From: Nocardia colli
Lineage (GTDB): Bacteria; Actinomycetota; Actinomycetes; Mycobacteriales; Mycobacteriaceae
DNA length: 64,000 bases
Assembly: GCF_008704205.1 (NCBI RefSeq)
Contig: NZ_VXLC01000002.1
Location: 1-64,000 of the forward strand
Direction: 5' to 3'
Under the pieces are notes generated by a model, which was not told the origin of the DNA, did not search any database, and was given only the letters and a program-made list of their open reading frames with translations. Position 1 is the first letter of the stretch, and every line of letters begins with the position of its first letter. Positions 62,591-64,000 of this stretch are shown one piece after another. The translations under genes and the position numbers were made by a program.

Positions 62591-62741
62591 GCTAGTCGGG
62601 CTGGGGGCTCGCGTGACCTGCGTGGTCACGCGAGCCTCCGCCTCCGGGCCGCTTGCTCGCACCGTGCGCAGTGACGATTAGGCTCGACCATCGGGGTGCC
62701 GAGTGATTGCCGGGACCCGAGATTTTTGGAGGTGTCCTCGA

Positions 62742-63425
62742 TTGTCGGCCAACAATCACATCGGCGGCCACGCGCTCGCCGATTCGGACGGTGTTGACGA
62801 GAACGGTTCCGGCAACGGCGTGAGCAAAAAAGAACTCGTCGCGCTGGAGACCGGTCAGCCGTTCGACCAAGCCAGGGCCGAAGCCGCGGTGCGCGAATTG
62901 CTGCTCGCGGTCGGCGAGGATCCGGACCGCCCCGGGCTGCTCGACACGCCCGCCCGCGTCGCCCGCGCCTACCGTGAGATGTTCGCCGGGCTCTACGTCG
63001 AGCCGGACGCGGTGCTGAACACCACGTTCGACGAGGGGCATCAGGAATTGGTGCTGGTCCGCGACATCCCGATGTACTCCACCTGTGAACATCACCTGGT
63101 GTCGTTCCACGGTGTCGCGCACGTCGGCTACATCCCGGGCAAGCACGGCCGGGTCACCGGGCTGTCCAAGCTGGCCCGCGTCGTCGATCTCTACGCCAAG
63201 CGCCCGCAGGTGCAGGAGCGGCTGACCAGTCAGATCGCCGACGCGGTGATGCGCAAGCTGGACCCGCGCGGCGCCATCGTGGTGATCGAGGCCGAGCACC
63301 TGTGCATGGCCATGCGCGGCATCCGCAAGCCGGGCGCGAGCACCACCACCTCGGCGGTGCGCGGCCTGTTGCAATCGAGCCCGTCGTCGCGCTCCGAGGC
63401 GCTCGATCTCATTCTTCGGAAGTGA
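62742..63425 (+). CDS. folE: GTP cyclohydrolase I
   Basis: Predicted 227-residue enzyme forming dihydroneopterin triphosphate from GTP, the first step of folate synthesis. Zinc ligands are the Cys and His of Y-S-T-C-E-H-H near residue 112 and the later Cys of [22 protein letters not shown] is the family core. The start is TTG 62742, supported by GGAGGT 8 nt upstream; the ~30-residue N-terminal extension is unconserved. It is followed closely by folP. Confidence 0.95.
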   Translation: MSANNHIGGHALADSDGVDENGSGNGVSKKELVALETGQPFDQARAEAAVRELLLAVGEDPDRPGLLDTPARVARAYREMFAGLYVEPDAVLNTTFDEGHQELVLVRDIPMYSTCEHHLVSFHGVAHVGYIPGKHGRVTGLSKLARVVDLYAKRPQVQERLTSQIADAVMRKLDPRGAIVVIEAEHLCMAMRGIRKPGASTTTSAVRGLLQSSPSSRSEALDLILRK

Positions 63426-63436
63426 ACGAGGATCAC

Positions 63437-64000
63437 ATGACCGCAGGTGGGAGCAGCTTCGCGCGTGGCGGTCGCTCCTGTGTGGTGATGGGCGTCGTCA
63501 ACGTCACCAGTGATTCGTTCTCCGACGGCGGTCGCTACCTCGACCCCGAACTCGCCGTCGCGCACGGCATCGAGCTGTATGCCGACGGCGCCGACATCGT
63601 CGACATCGGCGGCGAATCGACCAGGCCGGGCGCGGTGCGCATCGACCCCGAAACCGAAGCCGCGCGGGTGGTTCCGGTGATCCGCGGCCTGGTCGCGGCG
63701 GGCGTGCCGACCAGCGTCGACACCATGCGGGCGAGCGTGGCCGAGGCCGCGCTCGCGGCCGGCGTCTCGGTGGTGAACGACGTGTCCGGCGGCCGCGCCG
63801 ACCCGGACATGGTGAAAGTCGTTGCCGCCGCCGATGTCCCGTGGATCCTCATGCACTGGCGCGCGGGCGCCGACTACCGGCACACCGGCCCGGCCGACCA
63901 CTACGACGACGTGGTCGCCGAGGTGCTCGCCGAGCTGACCACCCAGGTCGACCTGGCCGTGGCCGCCGGCGTCGACCCGTCCCGCCTGATTCTCGACCCC
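63437..64000 (+). CDS. folP: Dihydropteroate synthase, 3' end outside window
   Basis: The frame is open from the ATG at 63437 to the window end (188 codons seen). It joins dihydropterin pyrophosphate to para-aminobenzoate and is the sulfonamide target. M-G-V-V-N-V-T-S-D-S-F-S-D-G-G near residue 18 and D-I-G-G-E-S-T-R-P-G-A near 55 are diagnostic; S-V-D-T and V-N-D-V-S-G-G follow. A gagga ribosome-binding site supports the ATG; an alternative GTG at 63422 would overlap the folE stop (GTGA). Either way the two genes are coupled. Confidence 0.95.
   Translation, partial: MTAGGSSFARGGRSCVVMGVVNVTSDSFSDGGRYLDPELAVAHGIELYADGADIVDIGGESTRPGAVRIDPETEAARVVPVIRGLVAAGVPTSVDTMRASVAEAALAAGVSVVNDVSGGRADPDMVKVVAAADVPWILMHWRAGADYRHTGPADHYDDVVAEVLAELTTQVDLAVAAGVDPSRLILDP

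Noticed and set aside
60056..62662. Long antisense frame across ftsH
   Set aside because: Low-complexity Val/Arg/Leu-rich product with no motif, lying over an unmistakable FtsH gene.

Overview
The window is high-GC actinobacterial chromosome, almost certainly from Nocardia or a close relative in the Mycobacteriales. The evidence is GC-rich third codon positions, frequent GTG/TTG starts, and two conserved blocks in the same order as in Mycobacterium tuberculosis. Block 1 (1-9.6 kb) is an Rv3654c-like TadE protein, a DUF1998/MrfA-type helicase, cspA, topA and the DNA polymerase III delta' gene, followed by tRNA-Thr(CGT). Block 2 (39.5-44.8 kb) is ppa, a dacB-type PBP4, an F420-associated zincin, tilS and hpt; it resumes at 60.2-64.0 kb with ftsH, folE and a truncated-by-window folP. 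The gene order and family recognition are from reading the sequence; no database search was run.

Two accessory stretches interrupt this backbone. The first (9.6-39.5 kb) holds a SAM methyltransferase, small secreted proteins, a DGPF (YCII) protein with its ECF42-type sigma factor, a Uma2-family nuclease flanked by two copies of a 65-bp hairpin element, an alpha/beta hydrolase, VOC and DUF2752 proteins, and a candidate cationic poly(amino acid) locus: an M1 aminopeptidase translationally coupled to a Pls/PosA-type single-module NRPS, with a LysE-type exporter upstream. Next come a SAM-IV riboswitch in front of a cysteine-desulfurase-like gene, a flavin reductase, a YbaK-like protein, a shortened OHCU-decarboxylase-like protein, a dienoyl-CoA isomerase-like crotonase, a MarR-MFS efflux pair joined by a 26-codon linker ORF, a two-component system, two lipoprotein hydrolases and an AfsR-like SARP regulator.

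The second accessory stretch (44.8-60.1 kb) carries three genes joined by 4-nt stop/start overlaps: a membrane Ser/Thr kinase, a paralogue that looks like a pseudokinase, and a cyclase-family hydrolase. It continues with an amidase, a LysR regulator, an SDR-aldehyde dehydrogenase pair divergent from a PucR regulator, and DUF2277, DUF1266 and PH-like proteins.

The strongest leads are (i) the Pls/M1/LysE locus, whose adenylation pocket reads like a lysine code, (ii) the SAM-IV riboswitch, (iii) the coupled kinase/pseudokinase/cyclase operon with a planctomycete-like N-terminal domain, (iv) a 19-bp tandem-repeat locus upstream of tilS, (v) the hairpin repeats around the Uma2 gene, and (vi) a perfect 28-bp palindrome between divergent genes.
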